From contig NZ_JAATOO010000004.1 in NCBI RefSeq assembly GCF_011806575.1, positions 62,001 through 126,000 on the forward strand: a stretch of DNA of 64,000 bases, written 5' to 3'. This document shows positions 51,101 to 59,261 of the stretch, one piece after another. This stretch comes from Vibrio hepatarius. Lineage in GTDB: Bacteria > Pseudomonadota > Gammaproteobacteria > Enterobacterales > Vibrionaceae. Made by a program: the position numbers and the translations under genes. A model generated the notes under the pieces. That model ran no database searches and had not been told where the DNA came from. It was given only the letters and a program-made list of their open reading frames with translations. The number at the start of each line of letters is the position of its first letter. Position 1 is the stretch's first letter.

Positions 51101-51383
51101 TAGGGCATGTTGACCTTTCGAGATGATTTTTGCAGCAGTTTGTGGGTTATTTATACAAGGCAGAGGCTTTGAAATGTAGTTGTTCTACCTGATAAGCCGA
51201 TAACGCAGTAGAAAGGGCCCACAAACGCTGCCCAAAGGCTTCGGCTAAAAGCGTTTGACTCTTTGTTGAGAGGTGTTTTGCTTAGAATGACTAGGCGACA
51301 AACGACTAGCCGTCCGCCACTCGCCGCGATTAAAACGCTTTTATCTCAAACAAAATTTAACCGCGAAAGGTCAACACGCCCTA
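51101..51383. mobile_element. 283-bp non-coding element with 20-bp terminal inverted repeats (MITE-like)
   Basis: The left end TAGGGCATGTTGACCTTTCG (51101-51120) matches the complement of the right end (51364-51383) at 19 of 20 bases. The ends begin and finish with TA, as expected if a TA target was duplicated. The interior has no transposase or good gene, but has internal inverted repeats (for example TAAAAGCGTTT near 51246 against AAACGCTTTTA near 51331) and so could fold extensively. I recall similar sequences recurring in vibrio genomes, but cannot confirm copy number here. The right end overlaps the last codons and stop of the LysR gene. Confidence 0.75.
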
Positions 51384-52255
51384 AATATGTCCGCGACAAA
51401 TTCTTTGAAATATTGAATTTTACGCACCGATTTAGCGCCAACCGGATAAAGAAACGAGATAGGTGCATTATCGTTGCACAAACTGCCCGGCATCACTTCC
51501 ACCAATGAACCATTAGCAAGCTCATCTTCAATCGCCAAATAAGATTTGATCGCCAGGCCACTTCCGTGCAATGCCCCTTCCGTCAACATATCTGAACTCG
51601 AAACAATCAGCTTCTTTGCCATTTGAACTGAGTGATTATTCTTATTACCGCACTTCACCGACAATTTAGTTTGCCACGGTAAACACACCCAAGATGCTTG
51701 CTGCAGTGTCGCAATTGAGTCAATCACACCTTCACGCGCGATATAATCCGGCGATGCACAAATCACACGTTTGTTCTCCGCAAGCTTATAGCCAACCATC
51801 GAGCTGTCTGTCAGTTCACCGACACGAATCGCGCAATCCGTCATCTCTTCGGCCAAAGGTACAAAACGGTCAGTCACATTAAATTCGAGTGTCAGTTCTG
51901 GGTGGGCATCTTTAAACTGGTACAGACGCGGCATGATGAACTGCTTCAACACCCAAGGTGACATCGTCACTCGCAGGTGGCCTCTTAGCTGTGTAGAACG
52001 TCCGCTGATCGCGCACTCAGCTTCTTGCAGATCTTCGAGGATAGACTCGATTCGCTCCAAAAATCGGGCACCTTCATCACTGAGTTTCAATGAGCGATTG
52101 CTACGGTGAAACAACGCTACTTTCAAAGACTGTTCGATTTTGGCTAAGCGATGGCTGGTTGTCGCTACCGAGATTCCGAGCACCCGCGCGGCCGGTGAGA
52201 TACCACCGTGCTTGGCAACTGCGACAAAAGTTTCTAGATCATTAACACTATACAT
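51371..52255 (-). CDS. LysR-family regulator next to the glutathione-transferase genes
   Basis: A 294-residue LysR regulator with an N-terminal helix-turn-helix (VNDLETFVAVAKHGGISPAARVLGISVATTSHRLAKIEQ) and a substrate-binding-like effector domain (LRVTMSPWVLKQFIMPRLYQF). It is divergent from the yghU-like gene, 113 bp away, so it probably controls that pair. Its last codons (R-A-C-stop) lie inside the terminal inverted repeat of the adjacent element, so the C-terminus was probably altered by the insertion. The effector is unknown. Confidence 0.85.
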   Translation of the reverse strand: MYSVNDLETFVAVAKHGGISPAARVLGISVATTSHRLAKIEQSLKVALFHRSNRSLKLSDEGARFLERIESILEDLQEAECAISGRSTQLRGHLRVTMSPWVLKQFIMPRLYQFKDAHPELTLEFNVTDRFVPLAEEMTDCAIRVGELTDSSMVGYKLAENKRVICASPDYIAREGVIDSIATLQQASWVCLPWQTKLSVKCGNKNNHSVQMAKKLIVSSSDMLTEGALHGSGLAIKSYLAIEDELANGSLVEVMPGSLCNDNAPISFLYPVGAKSVRKIQYFKEFVADIFRAC

Positions 52256-52368
52256 TTCGAAATTTTAGAAAGCTGCTTTCATTTATTAGCTATATTATCC
52301 AATAAATTCTAACAATAGAATGTTTGTTATTCACTAATCAAACTTGGATAACACCTCTAGGAGTTCGA

Positions 52369-53202
52369 ATGGACAAGACTGAGTACCACCCACCCAAAGT
52401 ATGGACATGGGATGCTGAATCTGGTGGAGAATGGGCAAAGATTAATCGCCCAACGGCCGGAGCACGTTACGAGTCCGCCCTGCCCACTGGTGAACACGCA
52501 TTGCGCCTGTACTCTTTGGCCACACCCAACGGCCAGAAAGTCACCATCATGTTGGAAGAATTGCTAGAGCTGGGTATTGAAGCAGCAGAATACGATGCGT
52601 ACATGATTAAGATTGGTGATGGAGAACAGTTTTCTTCAGGCTTTACTGAGCTAAACCCAAACTCAAAAATCCCAGCGCTGTTTGACAATAACAATAACGT
52701 TCGCGTGTTTGAGTCGGGCTCCATCCTTTTATATTTAGCCGAGCAGTTCGGTGCATTTCTGCCAAGCGATATCGCCAAACGAACAGAAACACTCAACTGG
52801 TTATTCTGGTTGCAAGGTTCTGCACCTTACCTTGGCGGAGGCTTCGGGCACTTTTATTACTACGCACCGGAAAAGTTCCAGTACCCAATTAATCGCTTCA
52901 CGATGGAAGTAAAAAGACAGCTTGATGTTCTGGATAAAGAGCTCGGCAATAACCGCTACTTAGGTGGCGACGAGTACACCATCGCAGACATCGCAACGTG
53001 GCCTTGGTACGGCAACCTGGTACGGGGCTTACAGTATGACGCAGGCGAATTTTTACAAGTCGACCAATACAAAAACGTTCAAAGATGGGCAGATGAAATC
53101 GCTAATCGTCCCGCTGTTCAACGAGGCCGACGTGTCAACCGTAACTGGGGGCCTGAAGAAGAGCAGCTTCCAGAACGCCATAGCCGCGCAGACTTTGACT
53201 AA
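52369..53202 (+). CDS. yghU: Glutathione S-transferase, YghU type (Nu class)
   Basis: Disulfide-bond reductase-like glutathione transferase. The 277-residue protein from the ATG at 52369 (CTAGGAG 5 bp upstream) matches E. coli YghU along its length: VWTWDAESGGEWAKINRPTAG, LYSLATPNGQKVTIMLEELLELG, GFTELNPNSKIPALFD, VFESGSILLYLAEQFG, LGGGFGHFYYYAPEKFQYPINRFTMEVKR and GDEYTIADIATWPWYG. The long N-terminal extension before the thioredoxin fold is typical of YghU. It is 50 bp ahead of a second GST, so the two are co-transcribed. Confidence 0.93.
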   Translation: MDKTEYHPPKVWTWDAESGGEWAKINRPTAGARYESALPTGEHALRLYSLATPNGQKVTIMLEELLELGIEAAEYDAYMIKIGDGEQFSSGFTELNPNSKIPALFDNNNNVRVFESGSILLYLAEQFGAFLPSDIAKRTETLNWLFWLQGSAPYLGGGFGHFYYYAPEKFQYPINRFTMEVKRQLDVLDKELGNNRYLGGDEYTIADIATWPWYGNLVRGLQYDAGEFLQVDQYKNVQRWADEIANRPAVQRGRRVNRNWGPEEEQLPERHSRADFD

Positions 53203-53252
53203 TCACGACTCAATTTTATTACTGATATATCACAAATAATGAGAAATAACAT

Positions 53253-53930
53253 ATGCTTAAGTTTTACTACCACCCAACACCAAACCCAATGAAAGTGGCT
53301 TTATTCTTAGCCGAAGCTGATATTCCATTTGAACTGGTACCAGTGGACACGCTGAAAGGCGAGCAACACAGCGCGGAGTTTCGTCAGGTAAACCCGAACG
53401 GCAAACTGCCTGCTATTGACGATAACGGCACCACAGTATTTGATTCGACGGCTATCTTACTCTACCTAGCGGAAAAGCATCAAACTTTGCTAGGTAAGCC
53501 GCAAGATAAAGCTCAGCTGTTATCTTGGTTGATGTTTATTGGTACAGGGTTAGGTCCATTCTCAGGTCAGTCAGTACACTTTCATTACGCTGCGCCAGAG
53601 TCGTTGGACTACGCGAAGAACCGTTACATGCGTGAAACTGAGCGTCATTACTCGGTGCTAGACCAACATTTAGCAGGCAAAAACTACATTGTTGGCGACG
53701 AACTGACGATCGCAGACATCTCAGCGTGGGGCTGGATTGATAAAGCCGAGCGCGTACTAGGCGAAGGACGTTTGAACGAATACCCAAACATCAAGGCATG
53801 GTTTGAACAAATCAACGCTCGTCCTGCGGTAGAAGTTGCTCGTTCTTTTGGCAGCAAGCATGAGTTTAAGAGCACCATGGATGAGGAAGCGAAAAAAGCA
53901 TTGTTCCCTTCGAACGCAAATCTAGCGTAA
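53253..53930 (+). CDS. Glutathione S-transferase, YfcG-like
   Basis: A 225-residue glutathione transferase with N-terminal thioredoxin fold (LKFYYHPTPNPMKVALFLAEADIPFELV), the cis-proline segment NPNGKLPAIDD, the glutathione gamma-glutamyl site FDSTAILLYLAEK and the all-helical C-terminal domain with DELTIADISAWGW and RPAVEVARSF. Similar to YfcG and other Nu-class enzymes with disulfide reductase activity. Second gene of the yghU pair; a terminator follows. Confidence 0.88.
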   Translation: MLKFYYHPTPNPMKVALFLAEADIPFELVPVDTLKGEQHSAEFRQVNPNGKLPAIDDNGTTVFDSTAILLYLAEKHQTLLGKPQDKAQLLSWLMFIGTGLGPFSGQSVHFHYAAPESLDYAKNRYMRETERHYSVLDQHLAGKNYIVGDELTIADISAWGWIDKAERVLGEGRLNEYPNIKAWFEQINARPAVEVARSFGSKHEFKSTMDEEAKKALFPSNANLA

Positions 53931-53951
53931 GGTGTAAATCGACTCATCATT

Positions 53952-53987
53952 ATCATCTGGCTGGCGCTGCTGGCCAGATGATTTTTA
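53952..53987 (+). terminator. Terminator after the GST pair
   Basis: ATCATCTGGC (53952-53961) pairs with GCCAGATGAT (53973-53982), then TTTTTAA. Confidence 0.85.
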
Positions 53988-54064
53988 ATCAAGGGCAACC
54001 CGGCTTAAAATGCATACGAACATATAAACTCATCTGAATCGAGTCAAAATCTTCAAAAACACCC

Positions 54065-54080
54065 AGACGTTTAGACGTCC
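54065..54080. promoter_or_regulatory. Tandem MetJ operator boxes upstream of the NhaC-family transporter
   Basis: AGACGTTTAGACGTCC is two adjacent 8-bp met boxes (consensus AGACGTCT) with three mismatches in 16 bases. MetJ binds such tandem repeats and represses methionine genes when S-adenosylmethionine is high. The boxes lie about 67 bp before the ATG. Confidence 0.75.
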
Positions 54081-54146
54081 ATATTGACTTCTCTTCGACG
54101 TGCCATTAGTCTTCTCCCCCTCTTTATTGTCAAAATTGTCGTTTAA

Positions 54147-55514
54147 ATGTCCTGTTCCCAAGATTCAACCAAAGTGACCAACGCATCTGCGGTCGCGCTT
54201 ATTCCATTGGTAATTTTCCTTGCGCTGTTTATTGGCGTCGGTACTTACCTGTCTTTTCAAGGAGTTGAGTTCGCTTTCTACCAGTTGCCTGCACCGATTG
54301 CTGCCTTGCCTGCAATCATCGTAGCAATTTTGCTGAGTAAAGATTCTCTCAATCAATCTATCGAACAGTTCATTCGTGGCGTTGGTCATCAAGACATCAT
54401 CGCGATGTGTATGATTTATTTGCTGGCGGGTGCCTTTGCCGCCGTTGCCAAAGCCTCTGGTGGCGTTGACGCAACAGTAAACCTAGGATTATCAGCAATT
54501 CCTACGAGCATGATTCTGCCGGGCATCTTTTTGATCTCTGCGTTTATTGCCACCGCTATGGGCACCTCAATGGGCACTATCGCTGCGGTTGCTCCTGTTG
54601 CTCTTGGCATCGCTGAATCGGCGGGCATGAGCCTACCACTGACTGCGGGTGTTGTGCTGAGCGGCGCAATGTTCGGTGATAACCTTTCTATCATCTCAGA
54701 TACCACTATCGCAGCGACTCGTTCGCAAGGCTGTGAGATGAAAGATAAGTTTCGCGAGAACGTACGCATCGCTTTGCCTGCCGCGTTCTTTGCGTTGGTC
54801 TTGTTTGCATTTAATAGTTCAGCAACCCAAACTCCAGAAACTAGCCCGATTGAATGGCTAAAAGTGCTGCCGTACATCACGATTCTAGTCTTGGCGGTTG
54901 CTGGTCTCAACGTGTTCGTTGTACTAACTATCGGCATTATCCTAGCGGGTACGGTCAGCTTGACGTCTATCGATAGCTACACCCTGACTGATTTAGGGAA
55001 AGATATTTACGCTGGTTTTGGCAACATGCAGGAAATCTTTTTGCTATCGATGTTGATTGGCGGTTTGAGTGAACTGATGCGCCGCCAAGGTGGTCTAGCA
55101 TTTTTAACCAACCTCATCAGCCGAACTATCAAAGCGTTTGGTTCAAGCCACTCGTCGAAAGCGAACAGCCGAGCAAGCGAATTAGGCATTGCAAGTCTTG
55201 TGGCGATGGTGAACACCTGTACCGCCAACAACACAGTCGCGATCATTGTTTCCGGTAGTGTCGCACGCGAACTGGCAGAAGAGCATAACGTAACACCGCG
55301 CCGCTCTGCGAGCTTGTTAGATATCTTCTCGTGTGTAATGCAAGGAATATTGCCATACGGTGCTCAAGTATTGCTACTGGGCTCAGTATTTCAATTGTCA
55401 CCGTTAGAGATCGTCGCCAATTCGTATTACTGCTTTGCGTTAGCGATTGCTGCGACACTGGCTGTGTTTTTCAAACATCCTCAACGTCGCAACGTCTCTG
55501 TCTCTACTCGCTAA
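54147..55514 (+). CDS. metT: NhaC-family transporter, probable methionine transporter MetT
   Basis: A 455-residue integral membrane protein with about 11-12 hydrophobic segments and NhaC-family features (TAMGTSMGTIAAVAPVALGIAE, SGAMFGDNLSIISDTTIAATRSQG, CTANNTVAIIVSG). Automatic annotation would call it a Na+/H+ antiporter. The MetJ boxes directly upstream instead point to MetT, a member of this family predicted by comparative genomics to import methionine in vibrios and Shewanella. Function is inferred from regulation, not shown. Stand-alone gene with its own terminator. Confidence 0.8.
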   Translation: MSCSQDSTKVTNASAVALIPLVIFLALFIGVGTYLSFQGVEFAFYQLPAPIAALPAIIVAILLSKDSLNQSIEQFIRGVGHQDIIAMCMIYLLAGAFAAVAKASGGVDATVNLGLSAIPTSMILPGIFLISAFIATAMGTSMGTIAAVAPVALGIAESAGMSLPLTAGVVLSGAMFGDNLSIISDTTIAATRSQGCEMKDKFRENVRIALPAAFFALVLFAFNSSATQTPETSPIEWLKVLPYITILVLAVAGLNVFVVLTIGIILAGTVSLTSIDSYTLTDLGKDIYAGFGNMQEIFLLSMLIGGLSELMRRQGGLAFLTNLISRTIKAFGSSHSSKANSRASELGIASLVAMVNTCTANNTVAIIVSGSVARELAEEHNVTPRRSASLLDIFSCVMQGILPYGAQVLLLGSVFQLSPLEIVANSYYCFALAIAATLAVFFKHPQRRNVSVSTR

Positions 55515-55533
55515 GTAGAGAACCGATCAAACC

Positions 55534-55566
55534 GAAAGCCAGTCTGATACGAGGCTGGCTTTTTTA
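55534..55566 (+). terminator. Terminator of the NhaC-family transporter gene
   Basis: AAAGCCAG (55534-55541) pairs with CTGGCTTT (55554-55561), with a 12-nt loop, followed by a T-run. Confidence 0.8.
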
Positions 55567-55584
55567 CGTCTATTAATCCGAAAA

Positions 55585-55625
55585 AACGAAAAAGCCCCGA
55601 CAACTCGACGAGTTATCGGGGCTTT
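55585..55625 (-). terminator. Terminator after tRNA-Arg
   Basis: A long stem (AAAGCCCCGACAACTCG, 55591-55607, with CGAGTTATCGGGGCTTT, 55609-55625, one G-T pair) leading on the minus strand into TTCGTTTTTT. Confidence 0.9.
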
Positions 55626-55633
55626 AGAATAAA

Positions 55634-55710
55634 TGGCACGCCCTATTGGATTCGAACCAATGACCACATCCTTAGAAGGGACGTGCTCTATCCAGCTGAG
55701 CTAAGGGCGC
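55634..55710 (-). tRNA. tRNA-Arg (anticodon UCU)
   Basis: A 77-nt cloverleaf read on the minus strand. Acceptor stem GCGCCCT (55710-55704) with AGGGCGT, a D arm containing AGCTCAGCTGGATAGAGC, anticodon loop CTTCTAA giving anticodon TCT (AGA codons), a T arm with GGTTCGAATCC, and an encoded CCA end (55636-55634). A single-gene transcript with its own terminator. Confidence 0.95.
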
Positions 55711-55826
55711 GCTACAGGGACAGAATTATACGAGTTCAAACTCGTAACACAAGGGCTTTTCATAACATTCTGATCTGAGTGACTAAAAAAAGGTCACAAA
55801 GAGATATTTTGATTAAAAACACCCCG

Positions 55827-55842
55827 AAGCAAACGTTTGCTT
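55827..55842. promoter_or_regulatory. PurR box upstream of folD
   Basis: The 16-bp perfect palindrome AAGCAAACGTTTGCTT contains the PurR core GCAAACGTTTGC intact. It lies 70 bp before the folD ATG, in the promoter region. PurR represses purine and one-carbon genes when hypoxanthine or guanine is present. Confidence 0.75.
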
Positions 55843-55856
55843 ATAGATGTTCATCA

Positions 55857-55887
55857 AATTATTTGCGACAATGCGCAGCAAATAATT
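55857..55887 (+). promoter_or_regulatory. Hairpin in the folD 5' leader
   Basis: A 10-bp perfect stem AATTATTTGC (55857-55866) with GCAAATAATT (55878-55887), loop of 11 nt, between the PurR box and the ribosome site (TAAGGAAAG). No T-run. It could be a protein-binding palindrome or a leader hairpin. Confidence 0.4.
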
Positions 55888-55911
55888 CGCCACTCTATTT
55901 TAAGGAAAGTC

Positions 55912-56772
55912 ATGACTGCTCAAAATATCGATGGAACACTTATCTCTCAAACTGTTCGATCAGAAGTGGCTGCGCGAGTCAAAGCTCGTGTCGCAGCTGG
56001 TCTACGTGCGCCTGGTCTAGCGGTAGTGCTAGTGGGTGAAGACCCTGCATCTCAAGTGTATGTTGGCAGTAAGCGCCGCGCATGTGAAGAAGTTGGCTTC
56101 GTTTCAAAGTCTTTTGACCTTCCAGCAAGCACAACGGAAGAAGAGTTATTGGCACTCATCGATGAGCTTAACGCTGATAATGAAATCGACGGCATTCTTG
56201 TCCAGCTACCATTACCTGCGGGTATCGATTCGACGCACGTACTAGAGCGCATTAACCCTGAAAAAGACGTCGATGGCTTCCACCCATACAATGTGGGTCG
56301 TCTGGCTCAGCGTATTCCTAAACTGCGTTCATGTACGCCAAAAGGCATTATTACCCTGCTTGACCGTTACAATATCGAACTACGTGGCAAACACGCGGTT
56401 GTTGTCGGCGCGTCGAACATCGTTGGTCGCCCAATGACGCTTGAGCTTCTACTGGCAGGCTGCACAACAACGACTTGTCACCGCTTTACGAAAGACCTAG
56501 AAAGCCACGTTCGCCAAGCAGACGTTGTCGTGGTTGCGGTTGGTAAAGCGAACTTTATTCCGGGTAACTGGATCAAAGAAGGTGCAGTAGTGGTCGATGT
56601 GGGTATCAACCGTCTTGATTCTGGCAAGCTGATCGGTGATGTGGAATACGATAAAGCGCGTGAGCGCGCGAGCTTTATTACACCAGTTCCGGGTGGTGTT
56701 GGTCCAATGACAGTGGCGAGCTTAATTGAAAACACCATGCTGGCTTGTGAGCAGTTCCATACTAAGAAGTAA
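55912..56772 (+). CDS. folD: Bifunctional methylenetetrahydrofolate dehydrogenase/cyclohydrolase FolD
   Basis: Interconverts 5,10-methylene- and 10-formyl-tetrahydrofolate, feeding purine synthesis and initiator-tRNA formylation. The 286-residue protein from the ATG at 55912 (TAAGGA upstream) shows [22 protein letters not shown] with the catalytic lysine, [39 protein letters not shown] (NADP site) and [13 protein letters not shown]. The frame is open 25 codons further upstream across the PurR box and leader hairpin; that part is not family-like. Control by PurR fits its role in purine synthesis. Confidence 0.96.
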   Translation: MTAQNIDGTLISQTVRSEVAARVKARVAAGLRAPGLAVVLVGEDPASQVYVGSKRRACEEVGFVSKSFDLPASTTEEELLALIDELNADNEIDGILVQLPLPAGIDSTHVLERINPEKDVDGFHPYNVGRLAQRIPKLRSCTPKGIITLLDRYNIELRGKHAVVVGASNIVGRPMTLELLLAGCTTTTCHRFTKDLESHVRQADVVVVAVGKANFIPGNWIKEGAVVVDVGINRLDSGKLIGDVEYDKARERASFITPVPGGVGPMTVASLIENTMLACEQFHTKK

Positions 56773-56796
56773 GCGCAAACTGCATGACAGATAAAC

Positions 56797-56827
56797 AAAC
56801 GGGTAGTCTAATCGACTACCCGTTTTT
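56797..56827. terminator. Bidirectional terminator between folD and nupC
   Basis: A 12-bp stem AAACGGGTAGTC (56797-56808) with GACTACCCGTTT (56814-56825), loop TAATC, ending in a T-run; the genes converge. Confidence 0.9.
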
Positions 56828-56841
56828 GCATCCAGCGACGT

Positions 56842-58041
56842 TTACAAGCTCATAATGACGCCAGCGATTGAAGCGCTCATTAGATTTGCCATTACACCAG
56901 CGGTGATCGCACGAAAACCATGTTTCGAGACGAAAGCACGCTTTTCCGGTACCAATGATCCCAAACCACCAATCAGCATCGCCATACTGGAAATGTTCGC
57001 AAAACCGCACAAAGCAAAGGTCACGATCGCTTGTGAGTGTTCGCTTAGCTGAGATTTCACTTCCGCAAGTTGAATAAAGGCGACAAATTCATTCACCACG
57101 ATCTTATTGCCGATCAATGAACCCGCCGTCATCGCCTCGTGCCAAGGAATACCCAACAACCAAGCGACTGGCGCAAACAAATAGCCTAAGATCAATTCAA
57201 AGCTCAGCTCAACACCGAGTAAGCCACCAAACCAGCCCAACGTACCGTTGAGTAATGCAATTACACTGATAAACGCAAGCAAGGTACCGCCGACAGATAC
57301 CGCAATACGCACCCCTGCCATTGCGCCATCAGCCAATGCTTCCACAACGTTAGTCGCACGCGGAATTTCCACTTGGTTGATATCAATATCCGGCGTCGTC
57401 ACTTCCGCTTCTGGCATCAGGATTTTTGCCATCAATAAACCTGCTGGTGCCGACATAAACGCTGCTGCGATGAGGTAGTTAAGATCAACACCCAAAGACG
57501 CGTAACCCACCAGCGTGCCACCAGCAACTGATGCTAAACCGCCCGTCATCACAGCGAAAAACTGCGAATCGCTCATGTGTTTTAGATACGGCTTCACCAT
57601 CAGTGGCGCTTCGATAGTACCAACAAAAATATTTGCCGTGGCAGAGAGAGATTCTGCGCGCCCGATACCCAGTAGTTTTTGAATCCCGCCGCCGATGAAA
57701 TTAATCACACGTGGCATAACACCGATATGGTAAAGACCAGAGATCAGCGCAGAGAAAAAGATGATAATACCAAGCACATTGATCGCAAAGGTAAAGCCGC
57801 TGGTTGCCAGATTACCAAACAGGAAGCCGATGCCTTCTTGACCGTAATCGATAAGGTTAGAGACAACGCCACTCACTGCTGCTAGTGCTTCTCGACCTGC
57901 CGGAATGTAAAGCACCATTAAGGCAAAAGCGACTTGTAGACCAAACGCAAAAACGACTGTTTTTATCTTTATATTTTTTCTATTTGTAGAAAGTAGCCAC
58001 GCTAGCGCAAAGATGGCTACGATTCCGAGTAGTGAGTTCAT
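56842..58041 (-). CDS. nupC: Concentrative nucleoside transporter, NupC family
   Basis: Imports pyrimidine and purine nucleosides with protons or sodium. The 399-residue membrane protein has the CNT core: GLYHIGVMPRVINFIGG, IFVGTIEAPLMVKPYL, MTGGLASVAGGTLVGY, IGNKIVVNEFVAFIQL and ALCGFANISSMAMLIGG. The start ATG is at 58041. A CRP-like site lies about 60-75 bp upstream, which matches catabolite and CytR control of nupC in enterics. Vibrio homologues are known sodium-coupled CNTs. Confidence 0.94.
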   Translation of the reverse strand: MNSLLGIVAIFALAWLLSTNRKNIKIKTVVFAFGLQVAFALMVLYIPAGREALAAVSGVVSNLIDYGQEGIGFLFGNLATSGFTFAINVLGIIIFFSALISGLYHIGVMPRVINFIGGGIQKLLGIGRAESLSATANIFVGTIEAPLMVKPYLKHMSDSQFFAVMTGGLASVAGGTLVGYASLGVDLNYLIAAAFMSAPAGLLMAKILMPEAEVTTPDIDINQVEIPRATNVVEALADGAMAGVRIAVSVGGTLLAFISVIALLNGTLGWFGGLLGVELSFELILGYLFAPVAWLLGIPWHEAMTAGSLIGNKIVVNEFVAFIQLAEVKSQLSEHSQAIVTFALCGFANISSMAMLIGGLGSLVPEKRAFVSKHGFRAITAGVMANLMSASIAGVIMSL

Positions 58042-58099
58042 GGGAAATCCGACAAAAATGGGGAATAAAAAATTGCGTCGGATAATATGCGGATAAAAA

Positions 58100-58115
58100 T
58101 GAGATGCAAATCACA
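58100..58115. promoter_or_regulatory. CRP-like site upstream of nupC
   Basis: TGAGATGCAAATCACA matches TGTGA-N6-TCACA with one mismatch. It is centred about 67 bp upstream of the nupC ATG. GATAAACGTTTGC near 58186 could be a second CytR/PurR-type half-site. Confidence 0.55.
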
Positions 58116-58262
58116 GTTGTTAATAAACTGTACCAGTCACCGCTCAATAAACAACCATTAGAATAACTAGTTGTTTTATAAGAAGATAAACGTTTGCTAA
58201 CTTTTATTATTTCTATATGGAAAATATGTTTCTAACAAAGGAAACAATCGTTTCGCTCATTA

Positions 58263-59210
58263 TTAGGCTTTTGAACGCTGGAGATACGGTGCTAAACGCT
58301 TATCCCAGTAGCACGGCGAGCCGATTTTCTGTTTGATAAACTCAATGACTGCGGCGGTTTTCTTCGGCAAATAACGACGACTCGGGGACACCGCGTAAAA
58401 CGGCATGTTCTGACTCGGCTGCCAGTCTGGTAGCAGTTGAATCAGTTGCCCGTCTTTAAACTCATCTCGGATTAGATAGGTCGCCAAATACGCTATTCCC
58501 CACCCTGCTACCGCAGCATCACGCACCGCTTCGGCCAAATCGACCGAGTAGTTGCCTGAGACTTTGATGTTGAGCTGTTCATCCGGCTTAGAAAACGACC
58601 AACTGGTGTAGTCTCGCTCCCAACTGCGATAGATAAGGCAGTTGTGCTCGACCAAATCATTGGGGTGATGAGGGGTATCGTGCTTTACTAGGTATTCCGG
58701 TGATGCGGCAACAACAAACTTGCTGTCAGCCAGACGCTGCGCGACGTAGCCTTCTGGTAAGGTTTCGTTGTTGGTGATCCAAAGATCTAGGCCTTCTTGC
58801 AACATATCGACTCGATAGTCGAACAAATGCATCTCCACTTGTAAGTTTGGATATTGCACCCTGAGCGCATCTATTGCCGGCAAGATGTGAAGTGAGCCAA
58901 ACGACTGCGACAGACCAATTTTTATCAATCCTGCCACTTCATCGCGTTGGCTTTCTACTTCTCGCTGCGCTTCTTCCACGGTTTCAACAATACGCTGGCA
59001 ATGATTGAAGAACTGCTCGCCCGCTTCGGTTGGCGTAAAGCTGCGGGTTGTACGCTGCACCAGCTTCACGCCGAGTGATTCTTCAAGCAAGGCAAGTTGT
59101 TTACTCACATGCGATACAGAAACCCCTAAGCTGCGCGCCGCAGCGGTAAAGTTTTTGTGTGTCAATAACGCGGAAAACACCACCATTTGAGAGGCACGAT
59201 CAGATAACAC
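58263..59210 (-). CDS. LysR-family transcriptional regulator
   Basis: A 315-residue regulator with a LysR helix-turn-helix (MVVFSALLTHKNFTAAARSLGVSVSHVSKQLALLEESLGVKLVQRTTR) and an effector domain typical of the AaeR/DmlR subgroup (IGLSQSFGSLHILPAIDALRVQYP, LWITNNETLPEGYVAQRL, VAGWGIAYLATYLI). The start is taken as GTG at 59210, with GGAG 6-7 bp upstream; an ATG eight codons later is possible. The target is unknown: nupC is 221 bp away on the same strand and mltB lies upstream on the same strand. Confidence 0.88.
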   Translation of the reverse strand: MLSDRASQMVVFSALLTHKNFTAAARSLGVSVSHVSKQLALLEESLGVKLVQRTTRSFTPTEAGEQFFNHCQRIVETVEEAQREVESQRDEVAGLIKIGLSQSFGSLHILPAIDALRVQYPNLQVEMHLFDYRVDMLQEGLDLWITNNETLPEGYVAQRLADSKFVVAASPEYLVKHDTPHHPNDLVEHNCLIYRSWERDYTSWSFSKPDEQLNIKVSGNYSVDLAEAVRDAAVAGWGIAYLATYLIRDEFKDGQLIQLLPDWQPSQNMPFYAVSPSRRYLPKKTAAVIEFIKQKIGSPCYWDKRLAPYLQRSKA

Positions 59211-59226
59211 GAAAGCTCCAGAAATT

Positions 59227-59250
59227 AAAAGGGGCTCATTTTGAGCCCCC
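59227..59250 (-). terminator. Terminator of mltB
   Basis: GGGGCTCA (59231-59238), loop TTT, TGAGCCCC (59242-59249), with T residues after it on the minus strand. Confidence 0.85.
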
Positions 59251-59261
59251 TGAATTGACGA

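Noticed and set aside
51263..51508. 81-codon frame starting inside the repeat element
   Set aside because: Runs from the repeat into the antisense of the LysR gene; no ribosome site and no family resemblance.
54416..54937. 173-codon frame on the minus strand
   Set aside because: Antisense shadow of the NhaC-family transporter, whose membrane-protein codon pattern keeps the opposite frame open.
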